Shown piece by piece: positions 23,725-34,438 of a stretch of 64,000 nucleotides of DNA (position 1 is the first letter of the stretch; every line of letters starts with the position of its first letter). The stretch is from Notolepis coatsorum. Taxonomy: Eukaryota; Chordata; Actinopteri; Aulopiformes; Paralepididae. The notes under the pieces were generated by a model. That model made no database searches. It saw only the letters and a program-made list of their open reading frames with translations, and was not told where the DNA came from. The position numbers and the translations under genes are program-made. The stretch lies in the NCBI GenBank assembly GCA_963971535.1, contig OZ020592.1, positions 127,175,888 through 127,239,887 on the forward strand, written 5' to 3'.

Positions 23725-24262
23725 TACACTCGACGTAAGTAAAAGTCAGAGTATCTGGCTAAAAACACACTTGAGTAAAAGTAAAAAAGTTTCTACTTTT
23801 AAACGTACTAAAAAGTAAAAGTTTAAACTTTATTTTATTGCAAGGGATAGACGAGGGGTCTCAAACTCATTCCATCGTGGGCCAAGTTTAAATTTGATAT
23901 GAAATTATTCTTTTGATAGCAGGTGTTTAATCAAAGATCCCTGCTTTCTAGTCTTGCACAAGGACCAATCAGCATGGGTATGGGCGGGTTAATTTTCCAT
24001 TGATGGGGATTTGATTGGCTGTTTTTAAATAAAGAGCGGCCACAGAGAAACAAATACTAATTCAAATGGTTGGACCTGCAAGATTTGTACTTTGTACTTT
24101 GTAGGTCTGCATTTTAAATGTAAGGAGTAAAAAGTATGTTTTTTTTCTCTGAAATGTAATTGAGTAAAAGTACAAGTATACAAACCTAGTAATAATACTT
24201 GAGTAAAGTACAAATCCCAAAAAACAGTACTTAAGTATTGTAACAAAGTACAATTACTCAAG
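23725..24262. mobile_element. Probable hAT-like MITE remnant (acttgagtaaaagtac termini)
   Basis: Inverse arrangement of ttgagtaaaagtaaaa / ttttac-type motifs: left part aaacacacttgagtaaaagt, right part aagtacaattactcaagtac. In the middle, gaggggtctcaaactcattcc (about 23853) resembles another hAT end. Borders and TSD were not resolved. Confidence 0.4.
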
Positions 24263-24295
24263 TACTTTACATATTCGAACATTTACAACAAGCGG

Positions 24296-24460
24296 TGCAT
24301 GGGTAAGGCTAAGAGAATTATCAAAGACTCCAGCCACCCAAACAACTGCCTATTTGAACTGCTGCGGTCAGGCAAGCGATACCGGAGTCTCATGGCAAGC
24401 ACAGAAAGACTCAGAAGAAGCTTCTATCCCCAGGCCATCAGGTTGCTCAACGAACAATAA
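24296..24460 (+). pseudogene. C-terminal fragment of a non-LTR retrotransposon ORF2
   Basis: The frame CMGKAKRIIKDSSHPNNCLF ... FELLRSGKRYRSLMASTE ... RSFYPQAIRLLNEQ ends in TAA at 24458. The pattern DPSHP..N.LFELLPSGRRYRS...R...SFFP.AI.LLN is the conserved C-terminus of L2/Rex-type LINE ORF2 proteins. Only about 54 codons remain, so it is a 5'-truncated dead copy. Its 3'UTR is interrupted at 24496 by a hAT element and resumes at 25442. Confidence 0.75.
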
Positions 24461-24495
24461 CACTATGCAACAACCATCAAATGCACAGCACACAC

Positions 24496-25433
24496 TAGAG
24501 CTGCTGCGGTATTGATGTTTTCCTTACCGCACACATTTGCAATATATTTCCTACCGCCGCGGTATTACCGCACACACACACACACAAAAAAAAAAGTTTG
24601 AATGCATTTTTTTTGTAGTCTACTCTTTATATAGCATATAGCCTGCCTCTAGTCTAAATGTCTATCTTTAGAGGATGACTTTGCAGCATGAATATTGTTT
24701 GGGATTCGGCATGCACGCATTCGTTATTAAAAGTGAAACACGGATTCGAAGTCTCCCCTCGGTGTCGCGCCCGCCGGTTACCCCCCCGACCCTTTCTTCT
24801 TCTTATTATTATAACGTTACTACTTATGATTACAAAGGCATTCGATTTGTGGCATTAACGTTAGTATAGTTACACGTTCGTATTTACCGGACCACATAGC
24901 AAGGCAAGCGTTACTCAATTAATATCTAAGTTCCTTTCTTTGCTCAGAGCGTGCCGAGTTGTACCCATTCTGCGGTCTGTTAATAAAGTTTTCAATCAGA
25001 CAAGTGTATAGAACGAAGGGCTTTTATTATAACATTTCGTTGCAGTAAAATCATTATGCCTCGTTCCCTGAGGAGCGACGGCGTCGGTAATCCACTCCGG
25101 TCTCCGGTGGGAGCTAACGTACTATTAGCCGTGTTGTGATGGCTGAGATTCAGGAAGTAAACGCACTGCAAGATGCTCCAAGCATGTGACGCGTATCTCT
25201 TCTGACCAATCAGTGGTCTGCAGTGTTTCATGTGACTTTTCTGGTACCCAATAGGGTCGCTTGGAATCTCGACAGAGAAGTAGGGTATATCTGCAGAGCC
25301 GCAAGCCCAACGAGAGCGTAATAATAATAATAATATAATAAAAAACAGCGGTGATGCCGGTATTCAGCCCAACGCTGCGGTGGGCATGATGTAACAGCGA
25401 TACCGCGGTAATACCGATACCGCGGCAGCTCTA
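24496..25433 (+). mobile_element. 938-bp hAT element (TAGAGCTGC TIR, 8-bp TSD)
   Basis: Left end TAGAGCTGCTGCGGTATTG and right end ATACCGCGGCAGCTCTA. TSD GCACACAC is exact on both sides (24488-24495, 25434-25441). It splits the 3'UTR of the LINE fragment at 24296-24460. It contains a 46-bp retroelement tail (24958-25003). No transposase recognised. Confidence 0.88.
24958..25003 (+). mobile_element. Short retroelement tail (extreme 3' end)
   Basis: Reads ttgtacccattctgcggtct then gttaataaagttttcaatca; the last 46 bp only of the recurring family, within the TAGAGCTGC hAT element. Confidence 0.6.
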
Positions 25434-25441
25434 GCACACAC

Positions 25442-25640
25442 ATGACACATCCACACGCACACACTCACTTTAAACAAACAACTCACTGCAGCACCCACTC
25501 TACACACTTTAGAACACCTAAACACACTTTATATTTATTGGCAAAGAATTTGCACTACAACCCATACCTCAGTACACCTTACTGTAAATTGTACCTAAAT
25601 TGTACCTCATCCCATTTCTGCTTTGCACTATATAGTAGAT
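25442..25640 (+). mobile_element. LINE 3'UTR continuing after the hAT insertion
   Basis: Continues atgacacatccacacgc ... actcactgcagcacccactc ... atttgcactacaacccatac, ending near tttgcactatatagtagatt. Linked to the ORF2 fragment at 24296-24460 by the exact 8-bp TSD of the intervening hAT element. Confidence 0.55.
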
Positions 25641-25673
25641 TGTATTTAAGCATTACATCACGCGCAGGAGTGG

Positions 25674-25740
25674 TTTGTGAACAATAAACCATGCCTAGGG
25701 GTGGTCGTTAGACCCCCCTAGGCATGGTTTATTGTTCACA
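25674..25740. repeat. Near-perfect hairpin, about 28-bp arms
   Basis: gtgaacaataaaccatgcct plus aggg (from 25674) is repeated as its reverse complement ccctaggcatggtttattgt plus tcac (to 25740). The loop is only about 10-12 nt (tggtcgttaga). Outer flanks continue with partial complementarity. Confidence 0.85.
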
Positions 25741-25886
25741 AATCACGACTGCAAGTGGTGTAAAGCTTTTATACAACTGCCACATTCATCCAACCTTATT
25801 TCTATACAATAAACACACATTAATCGAAGATTTATTGAAAAAACCATCCGCCAGAAAAAGTAGTTCCCACAACTACAAAAAAGACA

Positions 25887-26045
25887 ATTTGCCTCCATGT
25901 GGAAGCAGATCGGAAGTGCATCCAACCAACTAACACATCCAACTGTGTATTATTGGAATGATTGAGAGAAGTTGCCTCATGTGGAAGCAGCTTGAAGTGC
26001 ATCCAACCAACTAACACATCCAACTGTGTATTATTGGAATGATTG
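25887..26045 (+). repeat. Two-copy tandem duplication, about 80 bp
   Basis: tgcctc(c)atgtggaagcag ... gtgcatccaaccaactaaca ... ttattggaatgattga occurs at 25890-25966 and again at 25974-26045. Confidence 0.85.
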
Positions 26046-26115
26046 ATTGAAAATTTTATTACCAGATGCAGAATGGGTACAATACAGTACGGCTCAATAC
26101 ACACAATTGTTAAGG
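26041..26115 (-). mobile_element. Retroelement tail, minus orientation
   Basis: Reverse complement of the recurring tail: gattgattgaaaattttatt, cagaatgggtacaatacagt, acacaattgttaaggg. Truncated after about 75 bp. Confidence 0.7.
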
Positions 26116-26261
26116 GAATGCAGACCTACTTTCCATAGAACTTCATTCTTAGATGCTTCTATAGAAAGTAGGTAAAACAAATTAAAACGTTTTCTTTGCC
26201 CTATAGGAAAAAAACGTTTTCTTCGCCCTATTTTTTTATTTATTTTTTTAAACCTACTGTA

Positions 26262-26312
26262 GAGGTTTATTAACAGATTGCAGAATGGGTACAACTCAGT
26301 ACAGGCTCTGAG
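26262..26312 (-). mobile_element. Retroelement tail fragment, minus orientation
   Basis: ttattaacagattgcagaat then gggtacaactcagtacagg; the extreme 3' end only. Confidence 0.55.
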
Positions 26313-26609
26313 CAACGGAAGGAACTGAGCTATGAATTGAGTAATGCTTGCTACTTGCTATGTTCGGGTAAATAATATGCTGATGTTATTGAACGTGTAA
26401 CACTAACTATTAGGGATGCACCGAATGGGAAATTCTTGGCCGAAACCGATACCGAAAATAGGAAACAGTTGGCCGAAAACCGAATGCCGAAAGGCCGAAA
26501 ATGATTCATAGAATAGAATTTTCTTTACCAATGTTGTTCAGCTACCTGATTATGGAAAAATATATGATTATGGCTAAACTTAACTTAAATAATAAATAAT
26601 CACTATTAT

Positions 26610-26746
26610 GGGTCTTTTTGTATCACAAACAGTACTGTATTTGCAAATCTGGTATGTCATAAATGTATAGATGTAGCAGTACTGTCTATCTGTATGTCAT
26701 GTATGTCATATATGTCCTGATGAATTGAAAATGGGGGACCCTGATG
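26610..26746 (+). mobile_element. Retroelement tail, 5' part (split by hAT)
   Basis: tttttgtatcacaaacagta ... tgaattgaaaatgggggacc ... ctgatg, interrupted at 26747 by a hAT element and resumed at 27904 after the 8-bp TSD. Confidence 0.8.
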
Positions 26747-27903
26747 TAGTGTTGTCACGATACTGGAATTTCGACTTCGATACGATACCTTGAAAAGTAT
26801 CGATACTTCGATACCATTTCGATATATAAAATATATATATATTTTGTTGCTGGTTGATTCTCCTCAGCTTCTCTCTGGTACTATAAGAGAAGATAAATAT
26901 AACACTTTTAAAACCCTTTGTTTATCTTTAGATCACACATTTAAAAATAACTGTTCATCTCACTTCAATAATTTTAATTGCAGATGCAGAACATGGTATT
27001 TTCCCAAGCAGACAGATGTAAACACTGTAATATGTGTTGCATGTACCAGACAAACTGAACGGTTTGTATTACAGTTAGTAACAGTTTCGATTTTTATTTA
27101 AAGAGAGAGAGAGAGAGAGAGAGCTATGCTCGGAGCATTTTAGTAACGTTACATTTTCAACAAGATTGCTGCTATTTAAACACTTCATGGAAATGGGGTA
27201 ACGTTAACCTTATGTCGACTGTAGTATTGTATGACCTCGACATAACGTTTAAACGTTACCGTTACTCCGTTTCCATGCAGTAATTGTAAAAGTGGCCAGC
27301 TAAGCTAACGGAGCTAACGGCTAGCAGTAGCTAGCTCTAACGTTACAACGAATCAGCTGTTGATATTATGCGCCATCAGTAGACAACGTATCATGTATTA
27401 AACTAGAGTTAATGGTTTAATGCTTCAGTCACAGTGACGTTGAAAGAGCAGCTGTCACAAACCTCTTTCATTTCTTTATGGAGATCCTCGTTGGCACTGC
27501 TCTAACACCGCTTGCAAATAGCATTGGGGCAGCTTTAGCTTGTCCTTCGTTGTTTACTCAAACCCGAAGTACCTCCAAACAGCACTTCTGCTGTTTTCTT
27601 TATCCACAAGCACAAGTTGCGGAGGCTTCCTTTGAAACGAAAAACGAACTATCAAAACGTACACGGACCCATTTGCCATCTTCACTCAGCTAAAAAGTTT
27701 ATTTACAAACTGAAGACGGCTCTGAGGGGGAGGGCTGGAGCAGGCGGAGGGGCAAGCGTGCTCTGAACAGCGCGTCAACAACTTGAGGTAGAACACTCGC
27801 CAGCTGGTACCGATACTGCAGAATCGGTATTTCGGGAAATGAGTATCGAAACCATTTTAAATATTCAGTATGTATCGATACTTCGATATTTTTGACAACA
27901 CTA
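26747..27903 (+). mobile_element. hAT element (TAGTGTTGTCACGATAC TIR), 1157 bp
   Basis: Left end TAGTGTTGTCACGATACTGG and right end ATTTTTGACAACACTA. TSD CCCTGATG is exact (26739-26746, 27904-27911). A second copy is 60078-61407, and the two share most of the interior. On the minus strand near 27560-27640 a short stretch encodes PPQLVLVDKENSRSAVWRYF, then a stop; the other copy keeps this frame open longer. (GA)n at 27104-27122. Confidence 0.88.
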
Positions 27904-28035
27904 CCCTGATGTAAACAAGACGAAAGTCTTTCTCTGGTCTGCATCCCCTTAACAATTGTGTGTATTGAGCTGTACTGTATTGTACCCATTCTGCAATCTG
28001 TTAATAAAGTTTTCAATCAATCAATCAATCAATCA
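27904..28035 (+). mobile_element. Retroelement tail, 3' part, with (AATC)n end
   Basis: Continues ccctgatgtaaacaagacga ... tacccattctgcaatctgtt ... (aatc)n to 28035, completing the copy split at 26746. Confidence 0.8.
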
Positions 28036-28773
28036 GAGAGAGATAGAGAGAGAGAGAGAAAGAAAGAGAGAGAGAGAGAGAGGCGGACATCTGTGCTCTA
28101 CTGAGCGCACCTTTCTAGTCCCCAGATGAACGCGCTCTCTTGACTTTGGCACAGTAGACGCGGGACAGACAGCGTCAATGTGAGAAACACAATCCCTCCC
28201 CCTCTCGCTCTGAATAATATGCATATTAGATCACTCAGTGATTAACCGCGACGGGCATATAGTAAATAAGGATAAAGCATGTTAAAGACGCATTTATTGG
28301 ACTCGTTGCGAGCGGAGTTTACATAGAAACAGCGCGACTCCCGATTCCCAAGAGGAGGACTGAAGAGCTCACAGCGCGCATGTAATGACTGAATCCGCGT
28401 TTTGATGACATCATCACCTGTGAATCGATACCGGTACCCAACGGTACCTTTTTTCGGTACTTTAGTCTAAACTTTTTTTATTTACAGTCGTGAAAAAAAA
28501 ATCCTAACTTCAAATAACTACAATTTCGACCGTTTTCGGCTTGCCATTGCTCCAACTGCTTTGTTGTTGAATCAAGTCAAATCCTAGGTAAGCATATATT
28601 GTTTGTGTGAACGTTGACATGAAAAGAAAAAAGGTAAAAAAAAGAGTAAAAAAAAAGAAAAAGTTAAATTATTATTTTTTTTCCCCTCGGTATCTCACTT
28701 GAATCGATACTCGGTAGTACCGACGTGTTTCGGTTCGGTACCTCAAAAGAACCGAATTCGGTACCCATCCCTA
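28036..28773. mobile_element. hAT-like element with recognisable right end only
   Basis: The right end GAATTCGGTACCCATCCCTA at about 28754-28773 has the terminal form of a hAT element. The subterminal ggtaccgaa-type motifs recur at 28425-28460. The left border was not found; it may be truncated by the adjoining retroelement tail. A 55-bp block (28576-28630, cctaggtaagcatatattgt) recurs at 32475-32530. (GA)n at 28036-28082. Confidence 0.5.
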
Positions 28774-28786
28774 GTTAGGTTACAAG

Positions 28787-29067
28787 TAGTGATGCTCGAT
28801 ATTGGCTTTTTTACCGATACCGATATTCCGATATTGTCCAACTCTTAATTTCCGATACCGATATCAACCGATACCGATATATGCAGGGTTTCCCACCCCA
28901 AAAAACTGAATAATTTCAGGTAACTAATAATTTCACTGGTATATATATAACAAATATTGTTATTGTTTTTTTCTTTTTTTAAACCGATACCGATATTTTC
29001 CGATATCACATTTTACTGCCGATATCGGCCGATAATATCGGTCGGCCGATAATATCGGACATCCCTA
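28787..29067 (+). mobile_element. 281-bp hAT MITE (TAGTGATGCTCGATATTGG / CATCCCTA)
   Basis: Left end TAGTGATGCTCGATATTGG, right end TAATATCGGACATCCCTA, with subterminal ccgatatcc and accgatacc repeats. TSD GTTACAAG is exact (28779-28786, 29068-29075). Same family as the 38259-41229 element. Confidence 0.9.
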
Positions 29068-29521
29068 GTTACAAGTTGTTTCGGTGATATATTTTCTGTG
29101 AAAAAACTCTTTCAGCCGAAAGCCGAAAGGCCATTTTTGGCCATTTTCGGCCGAAAACTTTCGGTGGCCGAAATTTCGGTGCATCCCTACTAACTATATA
29201 ACGTTAATGCCACAAAATGAATGCCTTTGTTAATCATAAGTAGTAACTTTGATGCAGTAGCTAGCTTGTGTGTGTGTGGGGGCGGCGTTGTCAGCAGGTC
29301 GCTTGACTGAACTTCTTTTTGCCTTTTGACGCAACACAAATTGATGGATATTTATCGGCTACTGCCATCGGCACATTTGAGCTTATCGGCCGATTGGCCG
29401 ATTGCAGTCAACAAGGTTCTTATCGGCCGATACCGATACCCGACCGATACATCTATTTTTTACTTGCTATACTTATTTTATTTTATGCTTATCTTTTTTG
29501 TCTAGCACAGTCGCTGGAGCG

Positions 29522-30308
29522 TAGGGCGGAGCGATAAAACGATAAGATAACTATCGCGATAAATTATTTCCTCGAAATAAACATGAAACGTGGTCGCAAA
29601 GTTTCAATATATCGATTTTCCAATCTTGGATATGAGCACACGCACTAACAACCAATCAGTGAAGGAGATGGCCGACAGCGGAAGGAGACCTCTGGGTAGA
29701 GAGGTAGGACTCAAGTAGTAAACAAGGCTGGCTAGGATAATTAGCTTGCACGGCGCTATTTTATAGTTTATGTGCCGAGTGGGTGTGTGGTGTGAATTCT
29801 GAGGCCACGGTTATAGTAGTGTGGGGTATACGGTGGACGTCGTTGCAATGTATTGGGGCGGAACAGAGTATTTTAGGGTGATATTTAGTACATTGGAACA
29901 AGGCTGGCTAGGATAATTAGCTTGCACGGCGCTATTTTATAGTTTACGTGCCGAGTGGGTGTGTGGTGTGAATTCTGAGGCCACGGTTAGAGTAGTGTGG
30001 GGTATGCGGTGGACGTTGTTGCAATGTATTGGGGCGGAACGGAGTATTTTAGGGTCATATTTAGTACATTGTCATGGGATACACTGCTTGCTCTGGCTAA
30101 CTGCTAACGTGCGCGGACTGATGACGACATCAGCTCGAGACATTCGCAGCAGCAAAACAAGTCTATTAATAGCCCGTCCATCGGCGCCGGGCATAAGAAG
30201 TTAATTAAACTTGACAGACATTATATCGACGATAATCGATATCGAGTTATATGAAAATAATTTTATAATTTTATCGCGATAAAGTTTTTGGCCATATCGC
30301 CCAGCCCT
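29522..30308 (+). mobile_element. 787-bp hAT element (TAGGGCTGGGCGATA family)
   Basis: Left end TAGGGCGGAGCGATAAAACG, right end CATATCGCCCAGCCCTA. TSD CTGGAGCG / CTGGACCG (29514-29521, 30309-30316), one mismatch. The interior contains a 175-bp direct duplication (29724-29895 and 29899-30070). The inverse sister copy at 58369-59171 carries the same duplication. Confidence 0.85.
29724..30070 (+). repeat. 175-bp tandem duplication inside hAT element
   Basis: aaggctggctaggataatta ... gtgtggtgtgaattctgagg ... tatttagtacattg appears twice with a few substitutions (for example gtttatgtgcc against gtttacgtgcc). Confidence 0.9.
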
Positions 30309-30420
30309 ACTGGACCGTAACAGAAAGAAGCATTTTGTATAAAAGTATTCTGTACTTCTGTATGACAACTAATAAAGAAACTTGAAACTTGAACCCCTGC
30401 GGTCATGTCCGCTTCCATCC

Positions 30421-30560
30421 ATTGTGCTAAGCTAAGCTAACATGCAGCCAGATAGCTTTCTACTGAACGCACAGAGAGGAAACTGGTATCTATCTTCTTG
30501 TCTCTCTCTGGAGAAGACTATAAGCTAATTTCCCCCAAATGTTGCCTTGTTCTTTTAAGA
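30421..30560 (-). mobile_element. Kolobok-like MITE fragment (one end)
   Basis: gtgctaagctaagctaac ... tatcttcttgtctctctctg ... ataagctaatttcccccaaa ... gttcttttaag. This is the reverse orientation of the family intact at 43101-43400, ending at a TTAA-like tttaa. Confidence 0.55.
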
Positions 30561-31112
30561 GCTCACTCAGAGCTCCAGACGTTCTGCATCCGAATCAAAC
30601 GGAGAAACGTGAAAGCAGCCCTAAAAACGGAATGGAGACATGAACCAGGGGGGGGGGGGCGGGGGTTCTCTTTGGTAGGGCAGCAAGCTGTACATTTATA
30701 TTGTTATGTTCTCTTGGAACCTTGCCGTGGCATTCGAGAACTCTTCACATCTTGCAATGGCCTGCAGCCATAATTACGTGGTCGTTAGAATGTTCATCTC
30801 TCCAAAGAGACCTGAAAGGGTGACGGCAGCATGGCCCACCCTGCCTATTCAGTCGGACGGGGGGGGGAGAAAGAATTGAAACACGAGACGTTATTGGCCA
30901 TTCCATTGGTGTTACTGGTGAAATACAGTACCGCATAGCCTTTGAGTACCTATGGGTGGTTAGTGTGTGTAATAAGCTTATTGTTGTTGAAGTAGGCAAC
31001 ACCCATGCAGTCAAACCTCTCCCCATACCTTTGTTATTGCTGTACCCCAGGACACTGGTGATTTTAATAACCACACGACACGACTATCCCAATTCAACTG
31101 TGGCCCTCTCTG
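30561..31112. other. Unrecognised DNA with G and C runs
   Basis: Contains a G12 tract (30649-30660) and G9 near 30859. No gene-like frame or resolved repeat border. Confidence 0.4.
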
Positions 31113-31345
31113 GGGCGCCAGTGGCTCAGGAGGTAGAGCGGTCGTCTGGTAGTCGATGCAGGTATAACTGGGAAGGTTCCTGGTTCCATTCCCGCTTCTC
31201 ATCTGTTGATGTGTCCTTGACCAAGATACTTAACCCCTAATTGCTCCTGATGAGCAGGTCGACACCTGTGAATGTGTGAGTGAATGTGAGGAACAAAATT
31301 GTAAACCGCTTTGGATAAAAGCTGCTATATAAATGACTCCAAATT
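31113..31345 (+). mobile_element. tRNA-derived SINE
   Basis: Head gggcgccagtggctcaggag then gtagagcggtcgtctgg, with a B-box-like ggttccattcccg about 50 bp later, followed by tgtccttgaccaagatact, ttaacccctaattgctcc and a tail aaaccgctttggataaaagc. The layout (tRNA head, conserved ccttgancaaga body, ataaa tail) is that of fish tRNA SINEs. Confidence 0.75.
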
Positions 31346-31490
31346 CAACTTTATTTTATTTTTCTTATTATATATTTTTTTAACTGTTTGTATCCTATAA
31401 TAAGGTTGGGTGGGTCTCTCTGGCAGATAGACGTAAGTTGCATTGGAATCTGTTTCTTTATAAAGCCATAATTAGAGACTGTCCAAATGA

Positions 31491-31949
31491 TAGGGCTGTA
31501 CCGAATGTCATTTTTTAACATTCGAAGCTTCGATTGAAGTATTCGAACGAAGCTTCGAATGTCTATAAATATTTATTATTATTATTTATTTTTTTCAAAC
31601 TAAATCCTCAATTTGAATAAAGTGATTAATCTGATTAAATTAGTCTTTTTCTTTTATTAAATCAACTTTCTTTAATGAATATAACTCATCAGTTTCGTCA
31701 ACATAAATAATCCAATAAGGACACGGTTGGTATGAAAGTGATGGTGACGTCTTATAGTCTAATATTATAATATTAGTGTAGCCTAATCTTTAACTGCAAC
31801 TGTGAAGAAAACCCCCATTGGTTTAAACAGATTGAATAGAAAAAGAAAATGAAATTCTTTTTTTCTTTTTTTTTTTAAATTCGAATGTTGATTTAGAATT
31901 CGAATGTCAACATTATGATCGAAGCTTCGAAGCATTCGGTGCAGCCCTA
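31491..31949 (+). mobile_element. 459-bp hAT MITE (TAGGGCTGTACCGAATG)
   Basis: Left end TAGGGCTGTACCGAATGTC, right end AGCATTCGGTGCAGCCCTA, subterminal gaagcttcga motifs. TSD CCAAATGA / CCAAATTA (31483-31490, 31950-31957), one mismatch. Confidence 0.85.
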
Positions 31950-31989
31950 CCAAATTATATTACTTCTTTATTGGAATGGACCACTGCGT

Positions 31990-32150
31990 AGGGCTGGGCG
32001 ATATAGCGATAACGATAAATAGCGCGATATATTTTAATAATCGATATCGAATATCGAAATAAATTTAAAAAAAAATCGAAAAATCGTTTTTTGTGACCTG
32101 CAACAGGGCAGTTTTAAAACCAGAGACAGTGGACAGACTTGTCTTTCTTG
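31990..32150 (+). mobile_element. Left end of a TAGGGCTGGGCGATATAG hAT-like element
   Basis: tagggctgggcgatatagcg followed by gcgcgatatattttaataat and atcgatatcgaa. The right end is not found; the 32157 MITE begins soon after. Confidence 0.5.
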
Positions 32151-32156
32151 CCTGCA

Positions 32157-32340
32157 ACTTAAAGGGGAACTCCAACATTTTGGGAAATTAGCTTATTTAA
32201 CATCTTCCCTGGAGTTAGACAAGAAGATACATACCTTTTTTGTCTCTGTGCATGCATTTTAGCTTTGGGAATAGACGCTCCGTTAGCATAGCTTAGCTTC
32301 ATCACTGGAAGTGGGGGAGATCCGGAGCCTTACAGTGCCT
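32157..32340 (+). mobile_element. Kolobok-like MITE fragment
   Basis: ttaaaggggaactccaacat, gaaattagcttatttaacat, ctggagttagacaagaagat, ccgttagcatagcttagctt. Left end at a TTAA; the right half is missing. It serves as the unmutated reference for the copy at 46403. Confidence 0.65.
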
Positions 32341-32564
32341 TACAGTGTATTGCAAGGTCTGACATTGACCAAATTTGATATGCATGACCTTGGTGGGCTC
32401 TAGGTCAACTCCTGAAAAGGGGGTCAATGTCAGACCTTGCAATCAAAAGTTAGGGGGCGCACTGAAATTATGGCAAGTCAAATCCTAGGTAAGCGTATAT
32501 TGTGCGTGTGAACGTTGACATGAAAAAAATAAAAATAAAAATAAGTGTAAACAAAAAAAAAGAT

Positions 32565-32965
32565 TATCCAATGTACAGTTACCCCCCCACCCACCTCCAA
32601 TGTACAGTTTACCCCCCCACCCGACCCACCCTGCCCCCCCCTCCACCCCACCTACCCAACCTCCTCCAATGTACAGTTTCTTCATCAAATGTATATACTA
32701 TCTTTTTTAGACTATTTTTGTATCACAAACGGTACTGTATTTGTAAATCTGATATGTCATAAATGTATAGATGTACGTAGCAGTACTGTCTATCTGTATG
32801 TCATGTATGTCATATATGTTATGATGAATTGAAAATGGGGGACCCTGATGTAAACAAGACGAAAGTCTTTCTCTGGTCTGCATCCCCTTAACAATTGTGT
32901 GTATTGAGCCGTACTGTATTGTACCCATTCTGCAATCTGTTACAATTTTCAATCAATCAATCAAT
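32565..32965 (+). mobile_element. Retroelement tail, long form
   Basis: Repeated ccaatgtacagtt motifs with C-rich acccccccacccacctcc, then tttttgtatcacaaacggta, gggggaccctgatgtaaac, tacccattctgcaatctgtt and an (aatc)n tail. The same order as 19340-19709 plus 20664-20747, supporting this as the family's longest form here. Confidence 0.75.
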
Positions 32966-33039
32966 CAAAGAGAGCACCCTAATCAGAGAGTATCCTGCAG
33001 CACACAGGGATATTTGGAGATCTTGACCCAGGCCTCGGG

Positions 33040-33537
33040 GCTCACAAGCCAACGGTAACATAGCCAAACTGGCCTCCCGTCACTTCAAGGCCCTCAACCT
33101 GGCATACCGTGCAGCTCCCTCCTACCTCCGGTCAATGGTCTCTAACTCCACACCCTCAAGACCCCTCTGCTCTGCATCTTCTGGCCGCCTCAGACCCACT
33201 CCTATCCAAGCTCCTGGGGGGTCATCAAAGAGAAGCAGTCCTCTGCTCTGTCCTCGGTCCTCGCTCCACAATAGTGGAACAAACTTCCCACCCACAGTCA
33301 GGACAGCTGAAACCCGGCCAATTTTCCACCTAAGAAAATGTTCGTGTGACTAGAAACACACCTAAAAAAATTATGAGATTTTTTTTTAAATTTTTTTACT
33401 TACTGTCTTTTTGCTATTATGCACCTTACTACTATGCTACTATACTTAGTTATACTACTACCTATCATGCTAATATGTCTATACTACTATGCACTCAGAG
33501 TGTAACACTCAAGCTCTATACTATTTGATGAACAATG
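33040..33537 (+). mobile_element. L2-type LINE 3' fragment, 5' part (split by hAT)
   Basis: The frame HFKALNLAYRAAPSYLRSM (33082 onward) and later the degenerate ggaacaaacttcccacccac block match the C-terminal end of L2-like ORF2, with frameshifts. The copy is interrupted at 33546 by a hAT element and resumes at 35339 with ttcctgctgacttgttgttc and the ggataaaagcgtccgctaaa tail. Confidence 0.7.
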
Positions 33538-33845
33538 TCACTGACCAGGGGAGGAAACTAACTTTTTGGCTTACCAGCCAACTGGCGGGTATCTGATTTT
33601 TTTTACCAGCCAAATAGATTTTTTACCAGACAAAAAAAATCGCTAATTGTGATAATTACTTCTTTGTACGTCTTCGTCTAAATTGATTTTCAATCATAGT
33701 AAATTAATCACGCTGTCTCTACTCTTCAAAATATTACATCATTAAATCACATATTAACATGAAAGAGGGAACTATTCTGGACTGGGTTGGGCTGAACTGG
33801 GCAGTGAAAGATGCTGGGTTGGGCTGGTCTAGGTTATACTGAATG

Positions 33846-33995
33846 ATGAATTGAAAATGAATTGAAAATGGGGGACCCTGATGTAAACAAGACGAAAGTC
33901 TTTCTCTGGTCTGCATCCCCTTAACAATTGCATGTATTGAGCCGTACTGTACTGTACCCATTCTGCAATCTGTTAAATAAAGTTTTCATTCATCA
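33846..33995 (+). mobile_element. Retroelement tail copy
   Basis: tgaattgaaaatgggggacc ... ttaacaattgcatgtattga ... ctgttaaataaagttttcat; tail (attc)n type. Confidence 0.8.
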
Positions 33996-34109
33996 CAGCT
34001 CAACTACTAGGAATGTGTGTCTGACTCTTAAGTGCAGGAAATATTCATCAGAAAGGGGGGACATGATGGAGGAATGGAAAGAGCAGGTTTGACAGGAGCA
34101 GGGTTGAAG

Positions 34110-34255
34110 GGATTGATTGATTGAAAAGTTTATTAACAGATTGCAGTACAGTACAGTACAGTTCAATACATACAATTGTTAAGGGGATGCAGACCAGAGA
34201 AAGACTTTAGTCTTGTTTACATCAGGGTCCCCCATTTTCAATTCATCATAACATA
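34110..34255 (-). mobile_element. Retroelement tail copy, minus
   Basis: gattgattgattgaaaagtt, acagattgcagtacagtaca, atcagggtcccccattttca. Inverse of the preceding copy and of the next. Confidence 0.8.
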
Positions 34256-34299
34256 TTGGAGTGTGGAGGAAGTGGACAAGGCATTAAGCAAACAGGACT

Positions 34300-34438
34300 G
34301 AAATGGGGGACCCTGATGTAAACAAGACTAAAGTCCTTCTCTGGTCTGCATCCCCTTAACAATTGTGTGTATTGAGCTGTACTGTATTGTACCCATTCTG
34401 CAATCTGTTAATAAAGTTTTCAATCAATCAATCAATAC
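34300..34438 (+). mobile_element. Retroelement tail copy
   Basis: gaaatgggggaccctgatgt ... taacaattgtgtgtattgag ... (aatc)n. Together with 34110-34255 it could form an inverted-repeat transcript. Confidence 0.8.

Larger units (their letters stand above)
26411..29189 (+). mobile_element. hAT element (TAGGGATGCACCGAA TIR), 2.8 kb including nested insertions
   Basis: Left end TAGGGATGCACCGAATGGG and right end ATTTCGGTGCATCCCTA, with ggccgaaa-rich subtermini on both sides. TSD CTAACTAT is exact (26403-26410, 29190-29197). Nested inside are a retroelement tail (26610-26746 plus 27904-28035), a TAGTGTTG hAT (26747-27903), a TAGGGATGGGTACC-type right end (about 28773) and a 281-bp hAT MITE (28787-29067). 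A paralogous locus at about 57650 shows the uninserted CTAACTAT site. Confidence 0.88.
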
